64,000 nucleotides of DNA from assembly GCA_021413845.1 (NCBI GenBank), contig JAIOPP010000024.1, forward strand, positions 1 to 64,000, written 5' to 3'. This stretch comes from Planctomycetia bacterium (lineage in GTDB: Bacteria > Planctomycetota > Planctomycetia > Pirellulales > PNKZ01). Position 1 is the first letter of the stretch. Each line of letters begins with the position of its first letter. Under the pieces are notes generated by a model that was not told the DNA's origin, searched no databases, and worked only from the letters and a program-made list of their open reading frames with translations. Positions 44,919-53,289 of the stretch are shown piece by piece. A program made the position numbers and the translations under genes.

Positions 44919-45809
44919 ATGGAACGCATGGATGGACAACCTGACGCGAACTCGTACGCACGACTAACGAAACGTGGATGGTCGCGCTACGCGACTCCCT
45001 GCGCCGTTGCGATCGTCGTTTTAGGCGCGATCTTGGTGACAACTTCGCTCGAAGCGCAATCTGCGGCAAAGCCTGCGGCCGGAAACACGAAACCTTCGGC
45101 GGCTGCTCCCGCGGAGTTCGACAACAGCTTTTTCGGCATGATTAAAGCCGGCGGTTGGGTCGGCCATACGATCATTCTGCTGTCCGTCGTGGCGGTTTCG
45201 ATCGCGATCGAACACTTACTGACGATTCGACGTAAGACGCTGATTCCAGCGAGCCTGCCGGAAAAAGTGCGCGATCTGCTGCGTGCCGGGCAATACGCGC
45301 AAGCCGATCAACAATGCCGTTTGCAGCCGAGCACGTTGGCGTCGGTGTTGCAAGCGGGCATCGGCGAGATCGACGGCGGCTGGCCGGTCGTTGAGAAAGC
45401 GATGGAGGACGCGATGGGAGAACAGGCCGCGAGGCTGCATCGCAAAGCGGAATATATTTCCGTCATCGGCAACATCGCACCGATGCTCGGGTTGCTCGGC
45501 ACCGTGATCGGGATGATCGAAGCGTTCAGCGTCGTCGCCGAATCGCAAGGGACCGCGAACGCCGGCGAACTGGCACGGGGCATTTATCTGGCGCTCGTCA
45601 CGACCGTCGAAGGGCTCGTCGTCGCGATTCCGGCATTAGCCGTGTTCGCGATCTTTCGCAATCGGATCGACGGACTCGTCGCCGAGACTGCTTACGTCGC
45701 GCAGCATGTGTTTGCGCCGTTGCGTCGGGCCGCGGCCGCCGGCGCAATCTCTCCGCCACCGACGCGGCGCCCGGCTCCTCCTCCGCCGCCGATCGCGGGA
45801 CCGGCCTAA
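44919..45809 (+). CDS. MotA/TolQ/ExbB proton channel protein
   Basis: A 296-residue membrane protein. A signal-like helix lies at about 29-46, and the ExbB core has helices near 80-98, 180-200 and 214-238. The core motif APMLGLLGTVIGMIEAF and VTTVEGLVVAIPALAVF are the family signatures. A basic cytosolic stretch lies between helices one and two (LHRKAEYISVI). The C-terminus is proline-rich (PPPTRRPAPPPPPIAG). Together with ExbD it forms a proton-driven complex. The ExbD gene overlaps its stop codon by one base (TAATG), so translation is coupled. Confidence 0.92.
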   Translation: MERMDGQPDANSYARLTKRGWSRYATPCAVAIVVLGAILVTTSLEAQSAAKPAAGNTKPSAAAPAEFDNSFFGMIKAGGWVGHTIILLSVVAVSIAIEHLLTIRRKTLIPASLPEKVRDLLRAGQYAQADQQCRLQPSTLASVLQAGIGEIDGGWPVVEKAMEDAMGEQAARLHRKAEYISVIGNIAPMLGLLGTVIGMIEAFSVVAESQGTANAGELARGIYLALVTTVEGLVVAIPALAVFAIFRNRIDGLVAETAYVAQHVFAPLRRAAAAGAISPPPTRRPAPPPPPIAGPA

Positions 45810-46231
45810 TGCGACTCCCCAAAAACAAAGATCGCGGAAGCCTCGAGTTCAACATGACGCCGATGATCGACGTCACGTTTCAACTCATCATTTTTTTTCT
45901 CGTATCGAGCCACTTGGCGAAGCAAGAGACCCTCGTCGAGCTCGATTTACCGTCGGCCGAAAGCGGCGTCGAAACGCTCGAAGAAGATGCCCATCGCCGG
46001 TTCACGGTCAACGTCACTCTCGACGGCGGTTTAGTCGTCGCCGGAGAATCGCTCGACGAATCGCAACTCGGACGACGCCTTGCCGCACAGCGCGCCAAGA
46101 ACGACAAGCTCGAAGTGCGCATTCGAAGCGACCGCCAAGTCGAATACGGCCGCGTGAAGCCGATCTTGAAAGAGTGCTTAAAAAACGATGTTTGGAAAGT
46201 GACTTTCGCGGTCATGAAGCAAGGCCCGTGA
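45809..46231 (+). CDS. ExbD/TolR protein 1
   Basis: A 140-residue protein with a short basic cytosolic head, one membrane helix with the proton-carrying aspartate in MTPMIDVTFQLIIFFL, and a periplasmic domain of about 95 residues with the ExbD/TolR strand-helix order (FTVNVTLDGGLVVAGESLDE, LEVRIRSDRQVEYGRV). Its ATG overlaps the ExbB stop. It is the first of two ExbD paralogues here. Confidence 0.92.
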   Translation: MRLPKNKDRGSLEFNMTPMIDVTFQLIIFFLVSSHLAKQETLVELDLPSAESGVETLEEDAHRRFTVNVTLDGGLVVAGESLDESQLGRRLAAQRAKNDKLEVRIRSDRQVEYGRVKPILKECLKNDVWKVTFAVMKQGP

Positions 46232-46308
46232 AGATATGCTTTTCCTTTCGTCATCCGTTCTTAGCGATTCCGCAGTCATCATAATTTAGATCTTCGTCAT
46301 CCACGCCC

Positions 46309-46770
46309 ATGCGTCTTTCCGGCTACCAACGCTCCTCCGCGACGCGATTCGATTCGCAGATGACGCCGATGATCGATGTCGTGTTTCAGTTGCTGATCTT
46401 CTTCGTCTGCACCGTCAGCTTTCAGAAACAGGAGCAATCGCTTCCTGCGACTCCGCGCATGTCCGCGAGCGCCGGTGGAGGCAAGGTGGCCGATCGCCCC
46501 CCTCCCGAACTCGAAGACTTGCAGCAAGTCGAGCTATCGCTTTCGCGTCGCGGCGGGGCCACGGAGTGGAACGTGAACAAGGATGTTTGCCGGACGCTGG
46601 CGGAGGTTCGAGCCAGGCTCGCCGCGCTGGCCCGCATTGCGCAGTACAAGACGATCGTCCCTGTCGTGCTCGATGCGGCCGACGACGTCCCTCTGGCCGA
46701 TGCGATCGATGCCTACGATCTTTGCCTTCGGCTTGGCTTCCAGAAGGTTCAATTCGTCACGCCGGAATAA
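46309..46770 (+). CDS. ExbD/TolR protein 2
   Basis: A 153-residue paralogue of the preceding protein. It keeps the aspartate in MTPMIDVVFQLLIFFVC and has a Gly/Ser-rich linker (SASAGGGKVADRPP) before the periplasmic domain, which is less like the first copy. The two may form a hetero-oligomer with ExbB. It is 77 bases after ExbD 1 and 18 bases before the TPR gene. Confidence 0.9.
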   Translation: MRLSGYQRSSATRFDSQMTPMIDVVFQLLIFFVCTVSFQKQEQSLPATPRMSASAGGGKVADRPPPELEDLQQVELSLSRRGGATEWNVNKDVCRTLAEVRARLAALARIAQYKTIVPVVLDAADDVPLADAIDAYDLCLRLGFQKVQFVTPE

Positions 46771-46788
46771 ATTAGCTGCTAGTTCGCC

Positions 46789-49368
46789 ATGCGCAAGACG
46801 TCGCTCATCCTCGTTTTTAGCTTGTTCGCAATTTCATGGGCGACCTCGGCGCCGGTGCGCGGTGATCTTTCGGAAACCTCGGAAGCCCGTTACCTCGCAG
46901 GGTTGCGCGAGCGTCGGTTGTTTTCGCTGGTCGAAGCGTATTGCCGACGCCGGCTCGGCGAGGCTTATCTCATCGAGCGGCGTCGGGCCGAGCTCACGGT
47001 CGAACTGAGTCGCACGGCTCTCGAAGCGGCGCTATTCGCGAAGTCGCCGGAGCGCGAAGAGCTCGCGGCCCGCGCGCTGAAGATCGTCGACGATGAACTC
47101 CGCAACAAACCATCGAGCGCATGGCGACCGCTCCTCGACGTGCAGCACGGCCTCGTCGACCTCGTGTGGGGAGAGCGCTTGCGCGAAGAGGCGCAACTGT
47201 TGGACGTCGGCGAGCCGCAACTCGAACAGGCCCGCGCACGATTGCGAACCGCCGTGATGCAACTGAAGCAGGCTCGCACCACGCTCGAAGAACGACTTCG
47301 CGAGCTGAATCGGACACGGCCGAGCAATGTCGATTCGCCGCTGAACTCAGATGTTCCCGACGCCGATGATTGGGCTTCGTTGCGACGCAACGTCGACTAT
47401 CAACTCGGTCGAGCTTATCGCAATCAAGGAGAAAGCTATCCGCCGCGCAGCGCCGACCGAGCCTCTTCGCTCGAACTCGCCATCGAGACGTTCGAGTCGC
47501 TCACGCGCGCCGAGTCGACCGACTCGATCACCTGGCAAGCCCGGCTCGAAGAGGTTACGTGTAAGCGATTGCTCGGCGACCTCATGGCCGCCGAGCGTGT
47601 ACTCGATCTCGTCGATGCGCAGGCTCCTCCGGCCGATGTGGCCGATCGAGCGCGGGCCCAGCGCATTCGAGTGCGCATTCTTGCCGGTCGACTCGACGAA
47701 GCGCGCAAGTTTCTCAGGCCGGAAGATACGGATGCCGCGAGCAATGCCGATGCCGACGTGCGACTCGCTGCGCTCGAATGGCTGATCGCATCGACCGTGG
47801 CCGAAGAGAAAGCCGGCCGCACGAGCGAAGCCACGGAAGTTCGCGCCCGCGCCGGAGCGCTGACGAGGCTCATCGCCGAGCGGCAAGCACCGTACTGGGC
47901 TCGACGCGCCGAAGCATTGGCGGCGAGCGCCGTCGCAACTTCACCGGCGGGTCATGGCGACTCTTCGCTCGCGGTCGCGGCGGCGAGCTTCTATCGGCAA
48001 GGAAACCTCGACAAAGCGATCGAGATTTACGACCAACTCTTCACACAGGCTTGGTCGAAGCGGCAGCAAGAACTCGCCTTCGATGCGGCTTTCACGGCCG
48101 GAGCGATCGAGCAAGGCCGCAAACGCCACGAAGCCGCGGCCGAGCGATTCGCAAAGCTTTCGCAAACGCTTGCCGATCATCCTCGCTCCGCCGAAGCGCA
48201 GCTCTTGGCTTCTTATAACCTCGGTCAAACGCTGCTCGCGACGCAAGCGAATCCCGATCTGCTGCAAGCCGGCCTTGCGCGTTACGCGCAATCGCTCGAA
48301 ACGCAGATCAGGCAATGGCCGAACGCGAAAGAAACGGCGCAAGCCCGCGTGTGGCTCGGCCGATTGCGCACGCAGCAACGAGCATGGGACGCCGCGGCGC
48401 AAGCGTTCGGCGCCGTGGGGCTCGACGCGTCCCTCGCGCTCGAAGCGGTACAAGGATTGATCTATTGCCGTTCCGCACAGCTGGCTGCACTGCGCGCCGC
48501 GGCACAGCCCACCGAGCCGGCGTTTTCGGTCATCGAAATTGAGCTGAGTCGTTACGTGCCGGGCTATCCCGATCGAATCGCATCGCCGATGCCGCCTGCT
48601 TCGAGAGCCGCCGCGATCTCGCTGGCGAAACTCGGGCTCCTTTACGGCAAGCAGGACTTTGCATCCGGATCTTCGGCAACACACGCATTGAGCTTGATCA
48701 CGGCCGTGGCCGGCGAACCGGAATTACCGGCCGAGGAAAGATCGACGATAGAGGTGTGGATGATCGCCGCACTCAGCGCGACGCATCGGCTCGACGATGC
48801 GCTAAAGCGAGCGGTGCAACTCAAGACCGCGAATCCGCGCGACGCGTCGGCGGTCGTCCAACTTCTCGATGCGATGCCGACCGCAAGCGACGGTATCAAT
48901 TTAGTTCGGGCTCAAACCGTGATGCGGCTGATCGGGCTGCTTCCATCGCAACGAGAACTGCTGAACGCCACGGAGCGGTTGCCGGTCGATCGGGCGGAGG
49001 CGCGTGCGCTCGACTTGCTCGGCCCTGCCGGCGAGACACGTCGTGCGTACGATGCGCTCGCGCGCAACTATCCGCAAGACGGCGATGCGCAGCTTGCTTA
49101 TGCGGAGTTCTTGTCGAAGCAGACGGATCGAGAATCGCTCACGATTGCAGCGGCGAAGTGGCGTGAGATCGAGCGAGCCTCCTCCGAGAGTTCGCCTCGC
49201 TGGTATCGCGCGCGACTCGGCATGGCCGAAGCATACGACAAGCTCGGCGACCGCGCTCGGGCCAAGCAACTCATCGAACTAACCCAAGCATTGCATCCCG
49301 AACTCGGAGGCCCGACGTTGAAGCCGAAGTATGATGCGCTGCTGATGCGGTTGAACACGACGAAGTAA
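46789..49368 (+). CDS. Large secreted TPR protein of the ExbBD operon
   Basis: An 859-residue exported protein; the signal peptide ends near SWATSAPVRG. Most of the chain is helical with TPR-type pairs, for example SLAVAAASFYRQGNLDKAIE and EAQLLASYNLGQTLLATQAN, ending GDRARAKQLIELTQALHPEL. No enzymatic domain is evident. A large TPR protein after ExbD is a recurring planctomycete arrangement. Its size suggests a scaffold reaching toward the cell wall or outer layer. It is the last gene; the stop lies 17 bases from that of ptsI, which converges. Confidence 0.85.
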   Translation: MRKTSLILVFSLFAISWATSAPVRGDLSETSEARYLAGLRERRLFSLVEAYCRRRLGEAYLIERRRAELTVELSRTALEAALFAKSPEREELAARALKIVDDELRNKPSSAWRPLLDVQHGLVDLVWGERLREEAQLLDVGEPQLEQARARLRTAVMQLKQARTTLEERLRELNRTRPSNVDSPLNSDVPDADDWASLRRNVDYQLGRAYRNQGESYPPRSADRASSLELAIETFESLTRAESTDSITWQARLEEVTCKRLLGDLMAAERVLDLVDAQAPPADVADRARAQRIRVRILAGRLDEARKFLRPEDTDAASNADADVRLAALEWLIASTVAEEKAGRTSEATEVRARAGALTRLIAERQAPYWARRAEALAASAVATSPAGHGDSSLAVAAASFYRQGNLDKAIEIYDQLFTQAWSKRQQELAFDAAFTAGAIEQGRKRHEAAAERFAKLSQTLADHPRSAEAQLLASYNLGQTLLATQANPDLLQAGLARYAQSLETQIRQWPNAKETAQARVWLGRLRTQQRAWDAAAQAFGAVGLDASLALEAVQGLIYCRSAQLAALRAAAQPTEPAFSVIEIELSRYVPGYPDRIASPMPPASRAAAISLAKLGLLYGKQDFASGSSATHALSLITAVAGEPELPAEERSTIEVWMIAALSATHRLDDALKRAVQLKTANPRDASAVVQLLDAMPTASDGINLVRAQTVMRLIGLLPSQRELLNATERLPVDRAEARALDLLGPAGETRRAYDALARNYPQDGDAQLAYAEFLSKQTDRESLTIAAAKWREIERASSESSPRWYRARLGMAEAYDKLGDRARAKQLIELTQALHPELGGPTLKPKYDALLMRLNTTK

Positions 49369-49385
49369 CCGCTTCGCCAATCCGG

Positions 49386-51311
49386 CTACGAGCCCAGAAT
49401 GGCGAGGTTCGGCGCAAGCTGCTGAATTTGCTCGTCCATGAAGCGAGCGATTTGCGCGGTCGTGCGCAGCTTCAAGACTTGCTTTAAGATCGCTTCGGCA
49501 TGCGCCGCCTTCAGCTTACCGAGCAAGTCTTTGATGATCGGCACGAAGGCAGGGCTCATGCTGAAGCTACGCAGCCCCATTCCGAACAGCAGCACGCACG
49601 CTTTCGGCGCGGCGGCGATCTCGCCGCAGAGGGTTACCGGCTTATTGGCCGCGCGGCAAGCTGCGATGACTTGCGTAAGCACTTGCAAGACGGCCGGGCT
49701 GAAAGGATCGCAGAGCGCACTGACCTTGGGGTTGTCTCGATCCGCGGCCATGAGATATTGCACGAGATCGTTCGAGCCGATCGAGACGAAATCGGATTCT
49801 TCGAGCAACACGTCGATCGAAACGGCCGCGGCCGGCACTTCGAGCATCATCCCGATCGGCACGCGCGCGAAGGGCACTTTGCGTTGGATCAATTGCCGCT
49901 CGGCCCGATGAACGAAGGAGCGAATTTTGCGCATCTCTTCGACCGTGGTGACCATCGGAAACATCAGCCGCACGCTCTTCGGCGCGTCGTCTTCGGCGGC
50001 AGCCCGGAGCACGGCACGGATCTGCGCGAGAAAAAACTGCGGGTGCTCGAACGAGATTCGGATCGAGCGCCAACCGAGAAACGGGTTCGCCTCACGACTG
50101 TCGCCGATGTACGCGATCTTCTTGTCGCCGCCGACGTCGAGGGTGCGGATCGTGATACGGCGGTTCGGAGCCGCGGCGATCGCATCGCAGTAGGCTTGGT
50201 ACTGCTCCTCTTCGTCGGGCACATCCGGATGCGTCAAGAATAGGTATTCGGTCCGATAGAGACCGACGCCCGACGCTCCCATGCCGCACGCCGCACGAGC
50301 ATCGGCCACGCCGCTGATGTTGGCCTGCAGTTGCACGACTTCGCCGTCGGCCGAGATCGACTGCGAGTGGCAGTTGTGAGCCAGCGTGTCTTTGAGGTTC
50401 GCGAACTCGCGTTGGAGCTTGCGATAAGCGACGAGCGTTTCGTAGTCGGGATTGAGAATGACGTGGCCGTTGCGGCCGTCGACGACGACGCAATCGCCGT
50501 TCGCCGCGTTTTTCAGAACTTCTTCGACGCCCGACACGGCCGGAATGCCTCGGCTGCGCGCGAGGATCGCGGCATGGCTCGTTCGGCCGCCGGCTTCGGT
50601 GACGATGCCCGCCACTTCGCGGTCGCCGAGCGTAAAGACATGCGAAGGAACTAACTCCCCGGCGATCAGGATCGAAGGCTCGTCGTCTTCGGTAAGATCG
50701 CCGGCGTCGAGCTTCTTCGCGCCGCGCCCCTCGTCGAGATGAGCCGTAAGGCGAATGATGACGTCGCGCACGTCGGCCAATCGATCTTTGATGAACTGAT
50801 CGACGGCCGAGGCGAAGAGCTGCGTGTATTCCGCCGACAAACGCTGCAAGGCCGCGGCGGCCGACAGCTTCGAGTCGACGACCCAAGCCCGAACTTTGGC
50901 CGTGAAGGAAGGATCGTGCAAGATCGCTTCATGGGCCTGAAAGATCGACGCGTGTTGTTCGCCGAGTTGCTCGCGCACCTTTTTGTAGACTGCCCGGAGA
51001 TCGGCTTCCGTTTTCTCGCGCGCCGCATCGTAGCGCGCGAGCTCTTGCAGCACGTCGGCATCGTTCAAGGGGCGGGAGTCTTCGCCGATGAAGATGTCGT
51101 GGATGCAATAGGCCCGACCGATCGCAACCCCCGGCGAAACGGCGACCCCGCCGCGAAACACGATCGGCTTCTTCGTCGCAGTCTTAGTTTCGCGGCGCGG
51201 TGCGAGCTTCGTGATCTCGGGCGACGATGCTCCGTCGGCCGGCGAAGTCGTCGAGGTTTTTCGTGATCGCGCCATCGAACGAGTCGTCCGCCGTGACTTC
51301 TGAGAAGGCAT
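49386..51311 (-). CDS. ptsI: PTS enzyme I (phosphoenolpyruvate-protein phosphotransferase)
   Basis: EI passes phosphate from PEP to HPr. The phosphorylated histidine is H246 in GRTSHAAILARSRG, and the C-terminal PEP-binding domain has MFPMVTTVEEMR, GIGSNDLVQYLMAADRDN-like text and TLCGEIAA with the catalytic cysteine. The protein is 641 residues; EI proper starts at about residue 52 (GGVAVSPGVAIGRA), preceded by a basic Ser/Thr-rich extension. ATG 51311 is the best start although the ribosome site is weak; ATG 51275 would shorten the extension. No HPr or EII gene is adjacent. It is preceded on the same strand by the MFS gene. Confidence 0.92.
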   Translation of the reverse strand: MPSQKSRRTTRSMARSRKTSTTSPADGASSPEITKLAPRRETKTATKKPIVFRGGVAVSPGVAIGRAYCIHDIFIGEDSRPLNDADVLQELARYDAAREKTEADLRAVYKKVREQLGEQHASIFQAHEAILHDPSFTAKVRAWVVDSKLSAAAALQRLSAEYTQLFASAVDQFIKDRLADVRDVIIRLTAHLDEGRGAKKLDAGDLTEDDEPSILIAGELVPSHVFTLGDREVAGIVTEAGGRTSHAAILARSRGIPAVSGVEEVLKNAANGDCVVVDGRNGHVILNPDYETLVAYRKLQREFANLKDTLAHNCHSQSISADGEVVQLQANISGVADARAACGMGASGVGLYRTEYLFLTHPDVPDEEEQYQAYCDAIAAAPNRRITIRTLDVGGDKKIAYIGDSREANPFLGWRSIRISFEHPQFFLAQIRAVLRAAAEDDAPKSVRLMFPMVTTVEEMRKIRSFVHRAERQLIQRKVPFARVPIGMMLEVPAAAVSIDVLLEESDFVSIGSNDLVQYLMAADRDNPKVSALCDPFSPAVLQVLTQVIAACRAANKPVTLCGEIAAAPKACVLLFGMGLRSFSMSPAFVPIIKDLLGKLKAAHAEAILKQVLKLRTTAQIARFMDEQIQQLAPNLAILGS

Positions 51312-51426
51312 CCGTGGGCCGGCTTTCCTCGTTATCGGAAGGCCGAGCACATCAAGCCGTTGTAGCGAAACGAACCGATCGGAGCAATCGCCCGCCGGCC
51401 GCGGAGTACGGCAGGCGATTGAGCGA

Positions 51427-52989
51427 TCAGCGTGCGTTGGGATCGGAAGTCGTCGTGGATCCGCCGGTCGCCATCGACGAGGAGCCCTGCGACGGCCCTT
51501 GCGACATCGCTCCGCCGACGACATGGGGCGAAGCCGCCGCGATGTTGATCGAAAGCGTAGGTCGGGCCGTGCGCTGAGGCACGGCCTTCGGCGGGGCCGC
51601 AAAGCGTGGTCGCAACAGCCAGAAGGCGAGAAACCGCAATACGGCCGAGGCAGCGAAGATGCCGAGATAGACCTCGCGACGTTCGCCGAGAGATAAGAGC
51701 ACCGCTCCTCCTACAAGCGAGCCGATCACCGACGCCAGCGAGTGGCCGAAGTTGAAGGTCGTCAGCACGCTCGTTCGTTCTTCTTTCGGAAGCATCTCGA
51801 AGAACAGCAGAAACCACGCCAATTCGTAGCCCGCCCACGCCACGCCGCCGATGACTTGCAGCACGACAAGGAAGCCGAAGTTATTGCTGACGAGCCACAT
51901 CGCCGACAACGGCATGATGCCGATCGCACCCCATAGCAGCAGCTTGCGCGCCCCATAGCGATGCGCCATGTGGCCGAGCCAAGGGAGCGAGAGCATCTTG
52001 GCCGCAAAGGCCGAAGCGACGAGGATCATGTAGCTCACATACGAGAGCTTCATCTGCTTGAGCATGTAGGGAGTGAAGAACGGACCGGAGAGTTGCACAG
52101 CCGCCTGCACCGCCATGAGATAGAGCAAGAACTTGCCGTCGGCACGACGACCGATGCGCGACGCGAACTCGCGCAACGACACATGCCGATCGGCTCCGCT
52201 CGGTGCGACCGGTTCGGTCTTCCTAGCGAGCGCGATCGCCGAGACGAACCGACTCAGGCCCGCCGCCGCGAACAGAGCCGCGAACGCTAAGAGCGTGGCG
52301 CCACGACTGTTTCCATATTGCAAGGCCATGCCGGCACCGACGAAGCCGAGCAACGTGCCGGCTTGCACTAAGCGCGTGCGCCAAGCAAAGAAGCGGGCAC
52401 GAATCGGAACCGGTACGAGCGTACCGATCCAAGTATTCCAAGCCGGGCCGGTGGCGAGCCCCGCCCCCCAGTAGATCGAGGTGAAGAGAAACACGAGCGC
52501 CGCCGGAACACGCCGATCGACAGCCATCACGACGAGCGGAATGAACACGGCCGCTTGGATGCAAACGCAAGCAACGATCCAGCGCCGATAAGAACCGATG
52601 CGCTGCAACAGATGCGGCGAGGCGAGTTGCAACAGCGAACCGACCAAGAGCGGTAACGTAGCGACGAGTCCGGAGGAGACTTGGCTGAGCCCGAGCGCGA
52701 GCGCGAAGGCCGAGAAGTAGGTTTCGCCGCAGCCGACCATGAGGCTGAAAGCGGTGCCGTCGATCAGGCTCGAGGCGAGGTTGCGACGGAGTTCGGTTCG
52801 CCGACCCGTGGCGTTGGGCGCACTTGAAGCTTGGTCGCCGGTCGTGCTAGGCAGGCTCGGCGCGGAGGGGGCCGGAGCGGCAGCGGCGGCAGGAACCGGG
52901 CGCGGGCTCGGTTGTGGTTTCGCTACGCGCGACGAACCTGCGGAAGCCTGAGGGCTGGAGGACGGCGGAGACTGGATGGGTGCGATCAC
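51427..52989 (-). CDS. Major facilitator superfamily transporter
   Basis: A 520-residue membrane transporter with about 12 helices. The N-terminal 60 residues are Pro/Ala/Ser-rich and cytosolic. Helix segments include TAFSLMVGCGETYFSAFALA, GLVATLPLLVGSLLQLASPH, GYELAWFLLFFEMLPKEERT and VIGSLVGGAVLLSLGE. A Ser/Gly tail ends the chain. The substrate is unknown. It lies upstream of ptsI with 115 bases between and is divergent from dacB. Confidence 0.85.
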   Translation of the reverse strand: MIAPIQSPPSSSPQASAGSSRVAKPQPSPRPVPAAAAAPAPSAPSLPSTTGDQASSAPNATGRRTELRRNLASSLIDGTAFSLMVGCGETYFSAFALALGLSQVSSGLVATLPLLVGSLLQLASPHLLQRIGSYRRWIVACVCIQAAVFIPLVVMAVDRRVPAALVFLFTSIYWGAGLATGPAWNTWIGTLVPVPIRARFFAWRTRLVQAGTLLGFVGAGMALQYGNSRGATLLAFAALFAAAGLSRFVSAIALARKTEPVAPSGADRHVSLREFASRIGRRADGKFLLYLMAVQAAVQLSGPFFTPYMLKQMKLSYVSYMILVASAFAAKMLSLPWLGHMAHRYGARKLLLWGAIGIMPLSAMWLVSNNFGFLVVLQVIGGVAWAGYELAWFLLFFEMLPKEERTSVLTTFNFGHSLASVIGSLVGGAVLLSLGERREVYLGIFAASAVLRFLAFWLLRPRFAAPPKAVPQRTARPTLSINIAAASPHVVGGAMSQGPSQGSSSMATGGSTTTSDPNAR

Positions 52990-53289
52990 GAGCGTGGAGC
53001 GAAGACTGAAAAAGGTCGGCGAGCTGATATCGTATGCGCAAGCCGGGCGGAAAGGGAAACCGTTTCTTCGGGGGCGGCGATCATAGGAACCTCACGTGGA
53101 GGCCGCAACGGCAGAGTCCGCCGAGTGCGCAAGTCTTTTATGTAAAATAAGTTACATCGAAACCACTCGCTGATCACGAAACTGCGGAAGGATGTTTGCA
53201 CCCATACTGTATGTTGCTCACAATTGAACTTCGGTCACACACCTTTTAGTGAATTCTCGATTCTCGAGAGTTCTCGCGCGGACAAAGAT
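52990..53289. other. 300-base gap between divergent MFS and carboxypeptidase genes
   Basis: No gene is supported. It holds the AT-rich inverted repeat at 53140-53157 and AT-rich stretches suited to promoters for both directions, such as TTTTATGTAAAATAAG. I could not place confident -35/-10 pairs. Confidence 0.5.
53140..53157. promoter_or_regulatory. ATGTAA-N6-TTACAT inverted repeat
   Basis: A perfect six-base inverted repeat with a six-base AT-rich spacer. Its geometry is that of a site for a dimeric helix-turn-helix regulator. It lies 151 bases before the MFS start and 133 bases before the dacB start. Confidence 0.4.

Noticed and set aside
51312-51602. N-terminal extension of ptsI
   Set aside because: It overlaps the end of the MFS gene in another frame and is Arg/Pro-rich with no family similarity.
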